From Mariniphaga sediminis (GTDB lineage: Bacteria; Bacteroidota; Bacteroidia; Bacteroidales; Prolixibacteraceae), in contig NZ_QWET01000003.1 of NCBI RefSeq assembly GCF_003573545.1, positions 248,001 to 312,000 on the forward strand: 64,000 nt of DNA, in the 5' to 3' direction. Positions 8,909 through 18,135 of the stretch are shown in pieces. The notes under the pieces are model-generated. The model was not told the origin of the DNA. It made no database searches and worked only from the letters and a program-made list of their open reading frames with translations. Position 1 is the stretch's first letter. Every line of letters begins with the position of its first letter. Position numbers and translations under genes: made by a program.

Positions 8909-10246
8909 ATGGAGAAATTAAAATATGAAAAGCCGGTCATCAGTAAAATAACTGCCGGGGTGCCAAGTAAATTCGGGCTACCGGCCAGACAAAAAATCAT
9001 TTCTGAAATTGACGGAATCCCTGTTTCAAAATTGATGGAAGAATATGGATCGCCGGTATTCGTATTTTCAGAAAATACTATCAGGAATACGTATGCCGAG
9101 GCGCGCCAGGCGTTTGAAACACGCTACCCGAAGGTGCAGTTTGCCTGGTCGTACAAAACCAATTACCTGGATGCCGTTTGTAATATTTTTCATGATGAGG
9201 GGTCATGGGCAGAAGTGGTTTCAGGTTTTGAGTTTGAAAAAGCGTTGGCGATCGGTGTTAGTGGCTCACAAATTCTTTTTAACGGGCCGGAAAAGTCTGA
9301 AAAGGATTTAACGCTGGCCATTAATCACAATGCCTGCGTTCATATCGACCATTTCGATGAATTGTACCTGTTGATGGAAATTACGCAAAAGCTTGATAAA
9401 AAAGCACGGGTAGCCATCCGGGTGAATATGGATACCGGGATTTATCCGATGTGGGACCGGTTCGGTTTTAACTACGAAAACGGGGAAGCCTGGAATGCCA
9501 TTAACCGAATTATGCTGGCCGACAGGCTGGAGTTGATTGGGCTGCATACGCATATTGGAACGTATATTATGGCTCCTTCAGCTTATGCTATTGCGGCCAC
9601 TAAGCTGGCCAACCTGCTTGTGGCTACCCACAGCAAATTTGGACACTGGCTGAAATACATCGATTTGGGGGGCGGTTTTGCATCGAAGAATACGCTGAAA
9701 GGCGCCTACATGCCTGGATCAGAAACGTGTCCTACATTCGATGATTATGCCGAAGCCATCACCAATGCGCTTATCTCTTCTGAAATACCGCACGAAAACC
9801 TGCCGACCCTATTTCTGGAAACAGGGCGCGCACTGATTGACGATGCCGGGTATTTGCTTACCACTGTTTTGGCAAACAAACGCTCTTCTACGGGGCGCCG
9901 CAACATGGTAATCGATGCCGGGGTGAACCTCCTTTTTACTTCGTTTTGGTATAACCTGGGCGTGTACCCAAGCAAATCGCCTTCGGAATATCTGGAAGAG
10001 ACAACCATTTACGGTCCGCTCTGTATGAACATTGATGTCATTCGGGACGCCATTAATTTTCCACACGTAAAAACGGGAGATCAACTGGTAATTGAGCGCG
10101 TTGGCGCATACAATGTTACCCAGTGGATGCAGTTCATTACCTACAGGCCCAATGTGGTACTGATCGATTTGGAAGGAAGGTCACACGTAATCAAAAAGAA
10201 AGAAGATTTGGAAACATTAAAAAATAAAGAAGTAAAACCGGAATAA
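8909..10246 (+). CDS. Diaminopimelate/ornithine decarboxylase-like PLP enzyme with N-terminal tag
   Basis: This is a fold-type III PLP enzyme of 445 residues. Lys83 in AWSYKTN is the expected Schiff-base lysine. HTHIG, LGGGFASKN and ETGRALIDDAGYLL bind the cofactor phosphate and ring, and YGPLCMNID carries the cysteine and aspartate that complete the active site in amino-acid decarboxylases. The catalytic fold seems to start near residue 36 (GIPVSKLMEEYGSPVFVF). The preceding residues include YEKPVISKITAGVPSKFG, an extension I would not expect in an ordinary lysA product. The operon partners PqqD and ATP-grasp argue for a specialised role rather than lysine biosynthesis. Confidence 0.85.
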   Translation: MEKLKYEKPVISKITAGVPSKFGLPARQKIISEIDGIPVSKLMEEYGSPVFVFSENTIRNTYAEARQAFETRYPKVQFAWSYKTNYLDAVCNIFHDEGSWAEVVSGFEFEKALAIGVSGSQILFNGPEKSEKDLTLAINHNACVHIDHFDELYLLMEITQKLDKKARVAIRVNMDTGIYPMWDRFGFNYENGEAWNAINRIMLADRLELIGLHTHIGTYIMAPSAYAIAATKLANLLVATHSKFGHWLKYIDLGGGFASKNTLKGAYMPGSETCPTFDDYAEAITNALISSEIPHENLPTLFLETGRALIDDAGYLLTTVLANKRSSTGRRNMVIDAGVNLLFTSFWYNLGVYPSKSPSEYLEETTIYGPLCMNIDVIRDAINFPHVKTGDQLVIERVGAYNVTQWMQFITYRPNVVLIDLEGRSHVIKKKEDLETLKNKEVKPE

Positions 10247-10342
10247 TTAAGATATAAAGCTAGTCTGACGGCGCTTACAGGTTAAAGTTGTTCGACTTGT
10301 CAGCATGCAAAGTACCTGGCCACGTCAAGCAGATAAATAATA

Positions 10343-12583
10343 ATGAAAATGCCAGAGAGTCAAAATAAGATCACCGGAAAGGAGATTCTTTATTCCATCC
10401 TCAACAGTTATTCGCAGGTGTTTTTTTCCACCTCGAAAACGCTGGCTGTTTTTTTGGTGGTTATCAGTTTCTTTGATTACGGCGCCGGAATTGGCGGCCT
10501 GGTGGCGGTAATTATTGCCAATTTACTTGCCTGGAACCTGGGCTATAATACCTACCTCCTTCGTTCGGGATTGTACGGATTCAATGCGCTGCTGGTGGGG
10601 TTGGGTGTGGGATTGTATTATCAGCCCTCGCCTGAAGTTTATATTTTGGTTGCCATTACTGCGTTAACCTGTTTTTTTCTTACCGTTGTTTTTCAGGGAG
10701 TGCTGGGCAAATACGGATTGCCTTTTCTGAGTGTGCCTTTTTTGCTTACCATTTGGATTGTGGCGCTTTCGGCCAACAGTCTTTCAGCGCTCAACCTGAG
10801 CGAACGGGGTATTTTTGTTTACAACGAACTCTATTCCCTCGGAGGAAAAATATTTGTTGATTTTTACGACTTCCTCGAAAAGAGCATCGGGTCATCTTTT
10901 ATCCGGATTTATTTTCACTCACTGGGCGCTATCTTTTTTCAGACTCACCTGCTTGCCGGAATTGTCATCGCACTGGGGCTGCTCATCTATTCGCGCATTA
11001 CGCTGGTATTGTCTGTTTTAGGATTTACCGTGGCTTTTTTATTTTATCGGCTGGTAGGAATTGAGTTCGATTCGTTGGGCTATACATTTATTGGGTTTAA
11101 CTATATACTCACGGCCATTGCTTTAGGGGGGTATTATTTGGTGCCAGGGAGGATTAGTTTTGGGTGGATTATAATTTTGCTTCCTGCGGTGGTTTTAATT
11201 ACCACCAGTACCCAACAGGTTTTTATGTTGTTTCGGATTTCTCCTTATTCGCTGCCTTTCAACGTCATTGTTCTGGTATTTTTATATGCCCTGAAATTGC
11301 GCGAACAGCGGCCACGTCATTTAATTGAAACCCCGGTGCAGTTGGGCAAACCGGAGAAGAATCTCTACCTGTATTCCGGCAATATGAAACGTTTTCCGGC
11401 AGCTTACCCGGTTTCGGCTACGCTTCCTTTTTTTGGCGAATGGACCGCAAGTCAGGCACACAACGGGGAGTACACGCATAAAGGTGCCTGGCGGCATGCT
11501 TTTGATTTTGTTATCACCGATCGCAAAGGGCAGCAATTTAAAAACGAAGGTGACTTTGCCGAAGATTATTATTGTTTTGGAAAAGCGGTGCTGGCTCCGG
11601 CTGACGGGATAGTGGCAGAGGCGATTGACAGCATACCCGATAATACCATTGGCGACGTAAACACCAAAGACAACTGGGGAAACACCGTTATTATTAAACA
11701 CAATGAAACGCTGTATTCGAAACTGAGCCACCTGAAATTTCACTCGGTGGAAGTGAAAACCGGGGACTCTGTAAAAAAAGGACAGCTTATCGGGCGATGT
11801 GGCAATTCGGGGCGTTCTCCTTACCCGCATCTGCACTTCCAGTTTCAGGCCAATCCGTACGTCGGGTCTTCTACCATCGATTATCCTTTTGGACATTACC
11901 TGTTGAAAGAAGAATCCGGGTATTCCCTGAAAACGTTTGACTTTCCGCAAAAAGATCAGGTGCTGGCCAATCCTTCCAAAAACGAAGTGCTCGCAAAGGC
12001 GCTGCATTTTATTCCGGGAAGACGCATGCATGTTACGGTAGAAGTGGATTCCGAAAAAGCAAAATGGAAAAAGCTGGCCGGTGAATACTCCTGGGTGACG
12101 GAAACAGATGTGTACAACACCACTTTTATTCATTGCTTGAAGAATGGCGAACGAGCCTATCTTTATAACCAGGGAGACATGCATTATTTTACCAATTTTT
12201 ACGGTAAAAAACATTCGCCACTTTTCTGGTTTTACGTTACCTTGTTTAAGGTTCCGGTCGGATTTCAGGCCAAAAGCCGGATTGACGACACGCTCCCGGT
12301 TCACCTTCTTTTTAAGGGAATATTAAAATACTTACAGGATTTTGTGGCACCGCTGTTTTTATTTTTGAAAGCCGATTATCAACTCATCACCAAAGAAGCG
12401 GGTGATATTCTTTCTTCGGATTCGGTAAAAGTAAAATCGGTGATAACCAAAAAAATTGCCGGACGGAAGGTAAAGGTTTGCCAGAGTTCCACAGAGGTGA
12501 ATCTGAAGGGCGATTTTGAAATTTCAGTTAAAATGAACGAGGCTAAGATTAAAATGATATGTCGAGACGAATTGGATTCATAG
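10343..12583 (+). CDS. Urea transporter fused to M23 metallopeptidase
   Basis: The 746-residue product is a two-part fusion. Residues about 20-318 are strongly hydrophobic and carry the two related urea-channel signatures, GLYGFNALLVGLGVG (76-90) and GYTFIGFNYILTAIALGG (246-263), one per half of the urea transporter fold. After a linker, residues about 380-510 form an M23 (LytM-like) zinc endopeptidase domain with HAFDF (His385, Asp388), SHL (His463) and HLHF (His496, His498). About 230 further residues have no family I recognise. The 3' end overlaps the YaiO-like gene by 25 bases, indicating coupling. The membrane part predicts an inner-membrane location with the peptidase reaching the periplasm. 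Confidence 0.88.
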   Translation: MKMPESQNKITGKEILYSILNSYSQVFFSTSKTLAVFLVVISFFDYGAGIGGLVAVIIANLLAWNLGYNTYLLRSGLYGFNALLVGLGVGLYYQPSPEVYILVAITALTCFFLTVVFQGVLGKYGLPFLSVPFLLTIWIVALSANSLSALNLSERGIFVYNELYSLGGKIFVDFYDFLEKSIGSSFIRIYFHSLGAIFFQTHLLAGIVIALGLLIYSRITLVLSVLGFTVAFLFYRLVGIEFDSLGYTFIGFNYILTAIALGGYYLVPGRISFGWIIILLPAVVLITTSTQQVFMLFRISPYSLPFNVIVLVFLYALKLREQRPRHLIETPVQLGKPEKNLYLYSGNMKRFPAAYPVSATLPFFGEWTASQAHNGEYTHKGAWRHAFDFVITDRKGQQFKNEGDFAEDYYCFGKAVLAPADGIVAEAIDSIPDNTIGDVNTKDNWGNTVIIKHNETLYSKLSHLKFHSVEVKTGDSVKKGQLIGRCGNSGRSPYPHLHFQFQANPYVGSSTIDYPFGHYLLKEESGYSLKTFDFPQKDQVLANPSKNEVLAKALHFIPGRRMHVTVEVDSEKAKWKKLAGEYSWVTETDVYNTTFIHCLKNGERAYLYNQGDMHYFTNFYGKKHSPLFWFYVTLFKVPVGFQAKSRIDDTLPVHLLFKGILKYLQDFVAPLFLFLKADYQLITKEAGDILSSDSVKVKSVITKKIAGRKVKVCQSSTEVNLKGDFEISVKMNEAKIKMICRDELDS

Positions 12584-13890
12584 CACTTTTTTCCCTGTTG
12601 GCACTGGGTGCCCTGGCCCAGCAAAAGCTGAGCTATCCGGAGGTGGACAAAACTTCGTACGAGCTGTTTCAGCAAAAAAAATGGGCAGAGCTGATTCGCT
12701 ACACGGCAGATGCCCGCAGACAGGGAATTGACTTTTTCTACTTGCAGGTGCGAACAGGGATTGCTTTCTATAATCAGAAAAAATACCGCACGGCTTCGAA
12801 ATGGTTTTTTAGAGCCTGGGAAAACGATAAGGCTTTCAGTTGGCTGCAGGAATATCTGTACTACAGCCTGGTGTTTGGCGGACGAACCACCGAAGCGAAT
12901 AAAATTGCCGGAAGTTTTTCATCTGACGTACAGCAAAAAATCGGGTTTGCCCGCAGTAAAGTCACTCGTGTGGCATTGGAAGCAGGGTACAGTTTTAATC
13001 CTGATTTTGAATCCCTGACAGGAATGTCTCACGGAGAACAAGCGGGTGTTGGCGAAGATTACGGGGAAGCATACTACCTGAAAGATTATCATTTTGAATC
13101 CTTCGACTTTAGTCACCAGGTAGCGCCGGGTTTTAGCCTGAATCATAACCTTACTTACCTCGGGCTGAACCGCGAAGAGCGTGTAGACTGGGGTGGTAAG
13201 AATACCTTTCCTTTAAAAATCAACCAGTTTCAGTACTATTTTAATCCACATTTTGTACTGGGAAAAAAGCTGTACGTTTCGCCGGCGGCATCGGTAATGT
13301 GGGGAAATTATGATTTGATGCTGGGTGGTTTTACCGGTACTCAGACAAAAATGTTTTACGGTTCATCCTATCGTTTTTCCGACTTCGTTTTTTCAACGGC
13401 TGTCTGGTTGCCGTTGGGAAATTTTTCACCGGGAGCGGAAATAAATTTAGCGAACATCAGGGATAATAATTTTACACAACTTTCTACATGGCTCACGGTT
13501 TATCCGTTTTCAAACCTGAGTTTTTATTTTACCCCGAGGGTTTATTTTAAGAACAATGAAAATAGCGGGTTGGACTATAATACTTTTGGTATTTCCGGAG
13601 GGTTTCAACTAGGGGCGGTGCATTTTTACGGACAGTACCTGAATGGAGAAATGGAAAACTTTATTGAGTCGGCAGGCTATGTGGTATCAAACTTTCCTGG
13701 AACTTCGGAGCAAAAAATCTCCGGGAGTATTTATTTTCCCGCAGGGAAGAAATACCAACTGGTTTTGCGCTACCTTACGCAGGATGTAACAGAAACCTAC
13801 CAGGTTTATACCAATACGGTGAAAGGTCAGGCCTTGAATTATAATTATATAAAACATACTTTAACAGCCGGAATATCATGGAATTTTTAA
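12559..13890 (+). CDS. YaiO-like outer membrane beta-barrel protein
   Basis: The 443-residue product starts with a signal peptide ending near ALAQQ. Residues about 30-130 are helical and TPR-like (FYNQKKYRTASKWFFRAWEND). From about residue 145 the sequence alternates aromatic and polar residues and ends in HTLTAGISWNF, a classical outer-membrane barrel C-terminus with terminal Phe. This layout matches the YaiO family. It overlaps the upstream urea-transporter/peptidase gene by 25 bases and the downstream TPR gene by 13 bases, so all three are probably made together as an envelope-spanning set. Confidence 0.8.
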   Translation: MSRRIGFIALFSLLALGALAQQKLSYPEVDKTSYELFQQKKWAELIRYTADARRQGIDFFYLQVRTGIAFYNQKKYRTASKWFFRAWENDKAFSWLQEYLYYSLVFGGRTTEANKIAGSFSSDVQQKIGFARSKVTRVALEAGYSFNPDFESLTGMSHGEQAGVGEDYGEAYYLKDYHFESFDFSHQVAPGFSLNHNLTYLGLNREERVDWGGKNTFPLKINQFQYYFNPHFVLGKKLYVSPAASVMWGNYDLMLGGFTGTQTKMFYGSSYRFSDFVFSTAVWLPLGNFSPGAEINLANIRDNNFTQLSTWLTVYPFSNLSFYFTPRVYFKNNENSGLDYNTFGISGGFQLGAVHFYGQYLNGEMENFIESAGYVVSNFPGTSEQKISGSIYFPAGKKYQLVLRYLTQDVTETYQVYTNTVKGQALNYNYIKHTLTAGISWNF

Positions 13891-14501
13891 GAATAAAAGT
13901 GATTTTGTTGATTTTATTTTTGGGGGCAGAACCTCTGTGGGCACAGGTAACCCAGGAAACATTGGAAAAGGCGTTTGCCCGGAGTTATGAGTTGGAAAAA
14001 ACCAAAGATTTTTCGGGTTCTGTTGAAACGTTAAAGAAGGTTTACGATCAGTCGTCCTATGAAATTAACCTGCGGCTGGGCTGGTTGTATTATAATACCG
14101 GGCAGTTCTCAGAGTCGGTAACCTTCTATTCTTTGGCACAGGAGTTAAAACCATACTCCGAAGAGGCACGTTTTGGGTTGATTCTGCCAAAAGCAGCCCT
14201 GGGCGATTGGAATGCGGTAATTGAACTTTATAATGAAATCCTCGAAATCCATCCGAACAATACTGTTGCCATGTTCCGGTTAGGAATGATTTATTACGAA
14301 CGCAAAAATTACGACAAGGCTATGCCCCTTTTCAAAAAGGTGGTGGATTTATACCCGTTTGATTACGACGGGCTGCTGATGCTGGCATGGACTTCCTATT
14401 TCACCGGGAATTTTAACCAGGCCAGAATTCTTTTTAATAAGGTAAAACTGTACAGTCCGGGTGACAACTCTGCAAACGAGGGGTTGCAATTGATGAGGTA
14501 A
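13878..14501 (+). CDS. Periplasmic TPR protein
   Basis: The 207-residue product has a signal peptide (hydrophobic residues 7-17, cleavage likely after LWAQ) and then about four tetratricopeptide-like units, for example LRLGWLYYNTGQFSESVTFY, AMFRLGMIYYERKNYDKAMP and MLAWTSYFTGNFNQARILF. TPR repeats mediate protein-protein contacts. Its start lies inside the last codons of the YaiO-like gene (13-base overlap). It probably assists the peptidase/barrel pair in the periplasm. The 276 bases after it, before the APC transporter, hold no gene I can see. Confidence 0.85.
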   Translation: MEFLRIKVILLILFLGAEPLWAQVTQETLEKAFARSYELEKTKDFSGSVETLKKVYDQSSYEINLRLGWLYYNTGQFSESVTFYSLAQELKPYSEEARFGLILPKAALGDWNAVIELYNEILEIHPNNTVAMFRLGMIYYERKNYDKAMPLFKKVVDLYPFDYDGLLMLAWTSYFTGNFNQARILFNKVKLYSPGDNSANEGLQLMR

Positions 14502-14777
14502 GATGGTTGCAAGATGGCAGTTTTTCATTCGATTGCCAGTCCCAGTCTGATAAAAAATTACTGAACTAAAATTGGCTTGTTTTTAATCTATTCAGAGTCT
14601 GATTTTGAGCGGAATAATTATGATTTGTTATTTCGAGGATCAGCAATTGAAAGACTTTAATATATACAATGATTCAAACCAAAGTTGCCATTAGCTTGTT
14701 TCAACAGAAATAAGCATTTAAAAAATTTTCTCCTGAATTAAATTAAAGCTTATATTTATTAAAGCAATTGACAAAGT

Positions 14778-16889
14778 ATGGCAAAAAAAAGTCGGTTAAA
14801 TAAGGAATTGGGTCTTTTCGATGTGTTTGCTATCAGCACAGGAGCAATGTTTAGTTCCGGTTTTTTTCTGTTGCCCGGTTTGGCCTCACAGTATACCGGT
14901 CCATCGGTATTCCTGGCCTATTTGGTATCCGGTGTACTTATTTTGCCAGCTATGTTCAGTATTGCGGAAATCTCTACTGCCCTGCCCCGATCCGGAGGCG
15001 CCTATTTTTTTCTTGATCGTAGCCTGGGTCCCTTGCTCGGGACCATTGGCGGTTTGGGAACTTACTTTGCCCTGATGTTTAAAACCGCTTTTGCGATTAT
15101 CGGGATCGGGGCGTATGCATCTTTTTTTTGGGAGGTGCCCGTAAAAACTATTGCCATAATGGGCACACTGTTTTTTATGGTTTTAAACCTTTTTGGGGCA
15201 AAAAAAACATCGGGACTCCAGAATTTTTTCGTAAGCTTTCTTCTGGTTGTGCTCGGAACATTTATTATCGATGGGCTGTACAATATTTTTTTTACAGATA
15301 GGATTGACGTTCCAAAGGCAAATGAGCATTTCAGACCGTTTTTTACAAATGGTTTTGAAGGGATGATCATTACGGCTGGTTTTGTTTTTGTCTCATACCT
15401 TGGGCTGACACAAATTGCCAGTGTGGCCGAAGAAATAAAAAAGCCGGAACGGAACATTCCTCTTGGAATGTTGCTTTCATTGGCAGTTACAGGACTTGTT
15501 TATTTTCTTGGAGTTTTTGTGATGGTGGCGGTAATTGAACCGTCTGAGTTTGGTAACGACTTGGCGCCTGCAGCCACTGCCGTAAAAAAGATTTTTAACT
15601 GGATGCCGGGTGATTTAGGCGCCTATCTGATGACAGGTGCGGCCATGGCTGCTTTTGCCTCCACCGGAAATGCCGGACTGCTTTCTTCTTCACGTTATCC
15701 GTTTGCTATGGGGCGCGACAAACTCTTCCCTGAAAATTTTTCGAAGGTTGGGAAGAAAGGGACTCCTGTACAGGCTATCTTGCTTACAACAAGCTTTATT
15801 TTGTTGTTTATTTTGGTTTTGTCAGAAGAAGGAATAGCCAAACTTGCCAGTACGTTTCAGCTTTTAATTTTTATGTTTATTAATTTTTCTGTAATTGTTT
15901 TCAGAAACAGCAAAATAGAATCTTACGATCCGGGATATCACTCTCCCTTGTATCCTTATATGCAGGTGGCCGGAATTATTATTTCCCTGGTACTCATTGC
16001 TTATATGGGGTGGATGTCCATACTCTTTACCGCTGCAATTGTTCTTGTCGGAGTTCTCTGGTATAAATATTATGCCCGCTTTAGGGTGCAGCGTGAAGGA
16101 GCTATTTTCCATTGGTTTGCGCTCCTTGGAAAGTATCAATATGCAGAACTGGAAAATGAGTTTTTGAGTATTATTAAGGAGAAAGGACTTCGGCAGGGTG
16201 ACCCCTTCGACGAAACGATTACCCGTGCACGGATTACGTTTAATGAAAAAGAAACTGATTTCCCGCAATTGCTAAATTATGTCTCAGGGATATTCTCGGC
16301 TGAGATGCATGTAAAAAAAGAAGAGCTTATAAAGGAATTTCTTACGGTGTCAGCCATTGAACCCGCCCTGGTTATCCCGGAGGTATCGATTCTGTTTGCA
16401 AAAAAGGAAGGAATTGATCATCCTTCCCTCCATATTGTGTTGTCAGAGAAAGGTATAGGAAAATCTGTTGAAAAGAACGGTATCTCTTCGGAAGATTATA
16501 TCCGGGTTTTCTTTTTCCTGGTTAATCCGTCGAAAGAACCACGTCAGCAATTGCGTATGTTGTCGCGCCTGATTGATATTATTGAACGCGATAATTTTAT
16601 TAACGAGATACTGGGAATGAAAAGTCAGCGGAAAATAAAGGAGTACCTGTTGCATAACGAACGTTACATTACCATTCAGCTACTGCCCGGAACCGTTCAG
16701 GCTGAAATGATTGACAAGCAATTGAAGGAGATAAAATTTCCGTCAGAGGTGCTGGTTGCCCTGGTAGAACGCGAGTCTGCCACATTTGCGCCAAACGGAA
16801 ACACCCGGCTGCTCGAAAACGACATACTCACCGTTATTGGAGAGCCAAAATCAATATCGCAACTTTACAACCGGTTTATGAATGTGTAA
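14778..16889 (+). CDS. APC-family permease with EIIA-like and TrkA-C tail domains
   Basis: Residues 1-435 form an APC-superfamily amino-acid/cation transporter with about twelve membrane segments; ISTGAMFSSGFFLLPG (20-35) is the unwound first helix that binds substrate. Residues about 455-600 resemble a PTS EIIA type-2 domain, but where that domain has the phosphorylated His in a GIAIPH-like motif this protein reads LVIPE (Glu535), so phosphotransfer is unlikely. Residues about 635-703 resemble a TrkA-C (RCK-C) ligand-binding domain. The tail suggests gating by a nucleotide or metabolite. The substrate is not evident. Confidence 0.8.
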   Translation: MAKKSRLNKELGLFDVFAISTGAMFSSGFFLLPGLASQYTGPSVFLAYLVSGVLILPAMFSIAEISTALPRSGGAYFFLDRSLGPLLGTIGGLGTYFALMFKTAFAIIGIGAYASFFWEVPVKTIAIMGTLFFMVLNLFGAKKTSGLQNFFVSFLLVVLGTFIIDGLYNIFFTDRIDVPKANEHFRPFFTNGFEGMIITAGFVFVSYLGLTQIASVAEEIKKPERNIPLGMLLSLAVTGLVYFLGVFVMVAVIEPSEFGNDLAPAATAVKKIFNWMPGDLGAYLMTGAAMAAFASTGNAGLLSSSRYPFAMGRDKLFPENFSKVGKKGTPVQAILLTTSFILLFILVLSEEGIAKLASTFQLLIFMFINFSVIVFRNSKIESYDPGYHSPLYPYMQVAGIIISLVLIAYMGWMSILFTAAIVLVGVLWYKYYARFRVQREGAIFHWFALLGKYQYAELENEFLSIIKEKGLRQGDPFDETITRARITFNEKETDFPQLLNYVSGIFSAEMHVKKEELIKEFLTVSAIEPALVIPEVSILFAKKEGIDHPSLHIVLSEKGIGKSVEKNGISSEDYIRVFFFLVNPSKEPRQQLRMLSRLIDIIERDNFINEILGMKSQRKIKEYLLHNERYITIQLLPGTVQAEMIDKQLKEIKFPSEVLVALVERESATFAPNGNTRLLENDILTVIGEPKSISQLYNRFMNV

Positions 16890-16933
16890 AGTAGTTTGGA
16901 CCCCGGGATGCCCGCTGTCCTCGCCTGTCAGTT

Positions 16934-18043
16934 TTAATTTGTATTTGTTTTCGTGTTGCGTCTTTTGAAGTTCCCCTTTTTTCTTCTGCTTTTCTTCTTT
17001 TTTGTTGTTTCCTTTTCGAACCGATCAATACGATCATTGTTCATCGTTTGCCAGCCAATCTCATCGGTTGCCGCAGCTACCTTTTGTTTTAATTCCGGCT
17101 TTTCTCCGCGTTTATTTTTCTGAATAATATCCTTCACTTCTTTCAATGAAAGGGAGAAAGCCCCAGAGGTGATGTTTCCCTCAAAGGTAAACCAGATTTC
17201 TTTCTTTAGGTAGTCGGTTTTAAGTGGTTTGGCCAGACCGCTGGCTGTTTCAAGGAAGATGAGCTCTTCGGGGAACTCCTGTCTGGCTTCCATGTAGGTA
17301 TCCAATTCGTAGAGCAGGCAACATTTTAGCTTTCCGCAGGCGCCGGCCATTTTCTGTGCCGCAGGCGAAAGGCCTTGTTTTTGTGCCGCATCCGATGAAA
17401 TACTTGAAAAGTCGGTACGCCAGCTCGAGCAGCAGAGTTCCCTTCCACAGGAACCGATACCTCCTACCAATCCTGCTTCCTGACGGGCGCCAATTTGTTT
17501 CATCTCCACTTTTATTCTGAACTCCCGGGCATAATATTTTATCAATTCCCTGAAATCGACCCGTCCGTCGGCAATGTAGTAGAAAATGGCTTTTTTGCCG
17601 TCTCCCCGGTATTCTACCTCCCCAATTTTCATGTCGAGCCTAAGGTCGGCAGCAATTTGTCGGGCACGGATCAAGGTATTCTTTTCATTTTTTCGGGCAT
17701 CTTCCAAAACCTGTATGTCATTGTCCGTAGCTCGCCGGTAAATGACATTTAACTGGTAGCGTTGCGGGTTTTTTACCTTCCGTTCAAACTGCTTGTCGGC
17801 AAGGTAGCCTGTAAGTGTCACTTCCCCCACATCGTGTCCGGGAGAGGTGGCCACTACAACTTTGTACCCTCTTTTTAAAGGAATACCATCCGTGTTTCTG
17901 AAAAATTCTTTTCGGGAGGTTTTAAACTTAACTTCCACTATATCTGATTGATCCGACGTGTCTGGCAAATCATTCAGCCAATTATAAACATCTACTGTTT
18001 CGTCTGTATATGAATTATTGAACGAACATCCTGTACAACTCAT
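16934..18043 (-). CDS. ricT: RicT-like PSP1 domain Fe-S protein
   Basis: I choose the ATG at 18043, giving 369 residues starting MSCTGCS; an extension upstream would need a TTG start that lies inside a GATCTTTG promoter-like box. The protein has the PSP1 domain (KTSRKEFFRNT onward) and the cysteine-rich GSCGRELCCSSW and GACGKLKCCLLYELD segments that mark RicT/YaaT proteins, which bind an Fe-S cluster and in Bacillus act with partners in RNA processing. The last 50 residues are highly basic (KKKKSRRKKGNFKRR), suggesting nucleic-acid contact. The function in Bacteroidota is not settled. Confidence 0.85.
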   Translation of the reverse strand: MSCTGCSFNNSYTDETVDVYNWLNDLPDTSDQSDIVEVKFKTSRKEFFRNTDGIPLKRGYKVVVATSPGHDVGEVTLTGYLADKQFERKVKNPQRYQLNVIYRRATDNDIQVLEDARKNEKNTLIRARQIAADLRLDMKIGEVEYRGDGKKAIFYYIADGRVDFRELIKYYAREFRIKVEMKQIGARQEAGLVGGIGSCGRELCCSSWRTDFSSISSDAAQKQGLSPAAQKMAGACGKLKCCLLYELDTYMEARQEFPEELIFLETASGLAKPLKTDYLKKEIWFTFEGNITSGAFSLSLKEVKDIIQKNKRGEKPELKQKVAAATDEIGWQTMNNDRIDRFEKETTKKKKSRRKKGNFKRRNTKTNTN

Positions 18044-18135
18044 TTCTTCCCCATCTTTAATAATTCTAAGCGCAAAGATCAAAAAAAAGATTGAAATGTC
18101 GTAAATTAAGTCTGTCTAAATTAAAATAAAAAATT

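Noticed and set aside
11321-12304. 327-codon open frame on the minus strand
   Set aside because: It lies entirely opposite the M23 and C-terminal part of the urea-transporter fusion, has no recognisable domain, and is rich in Arg/Phe/His as expected of an antisense shadow.
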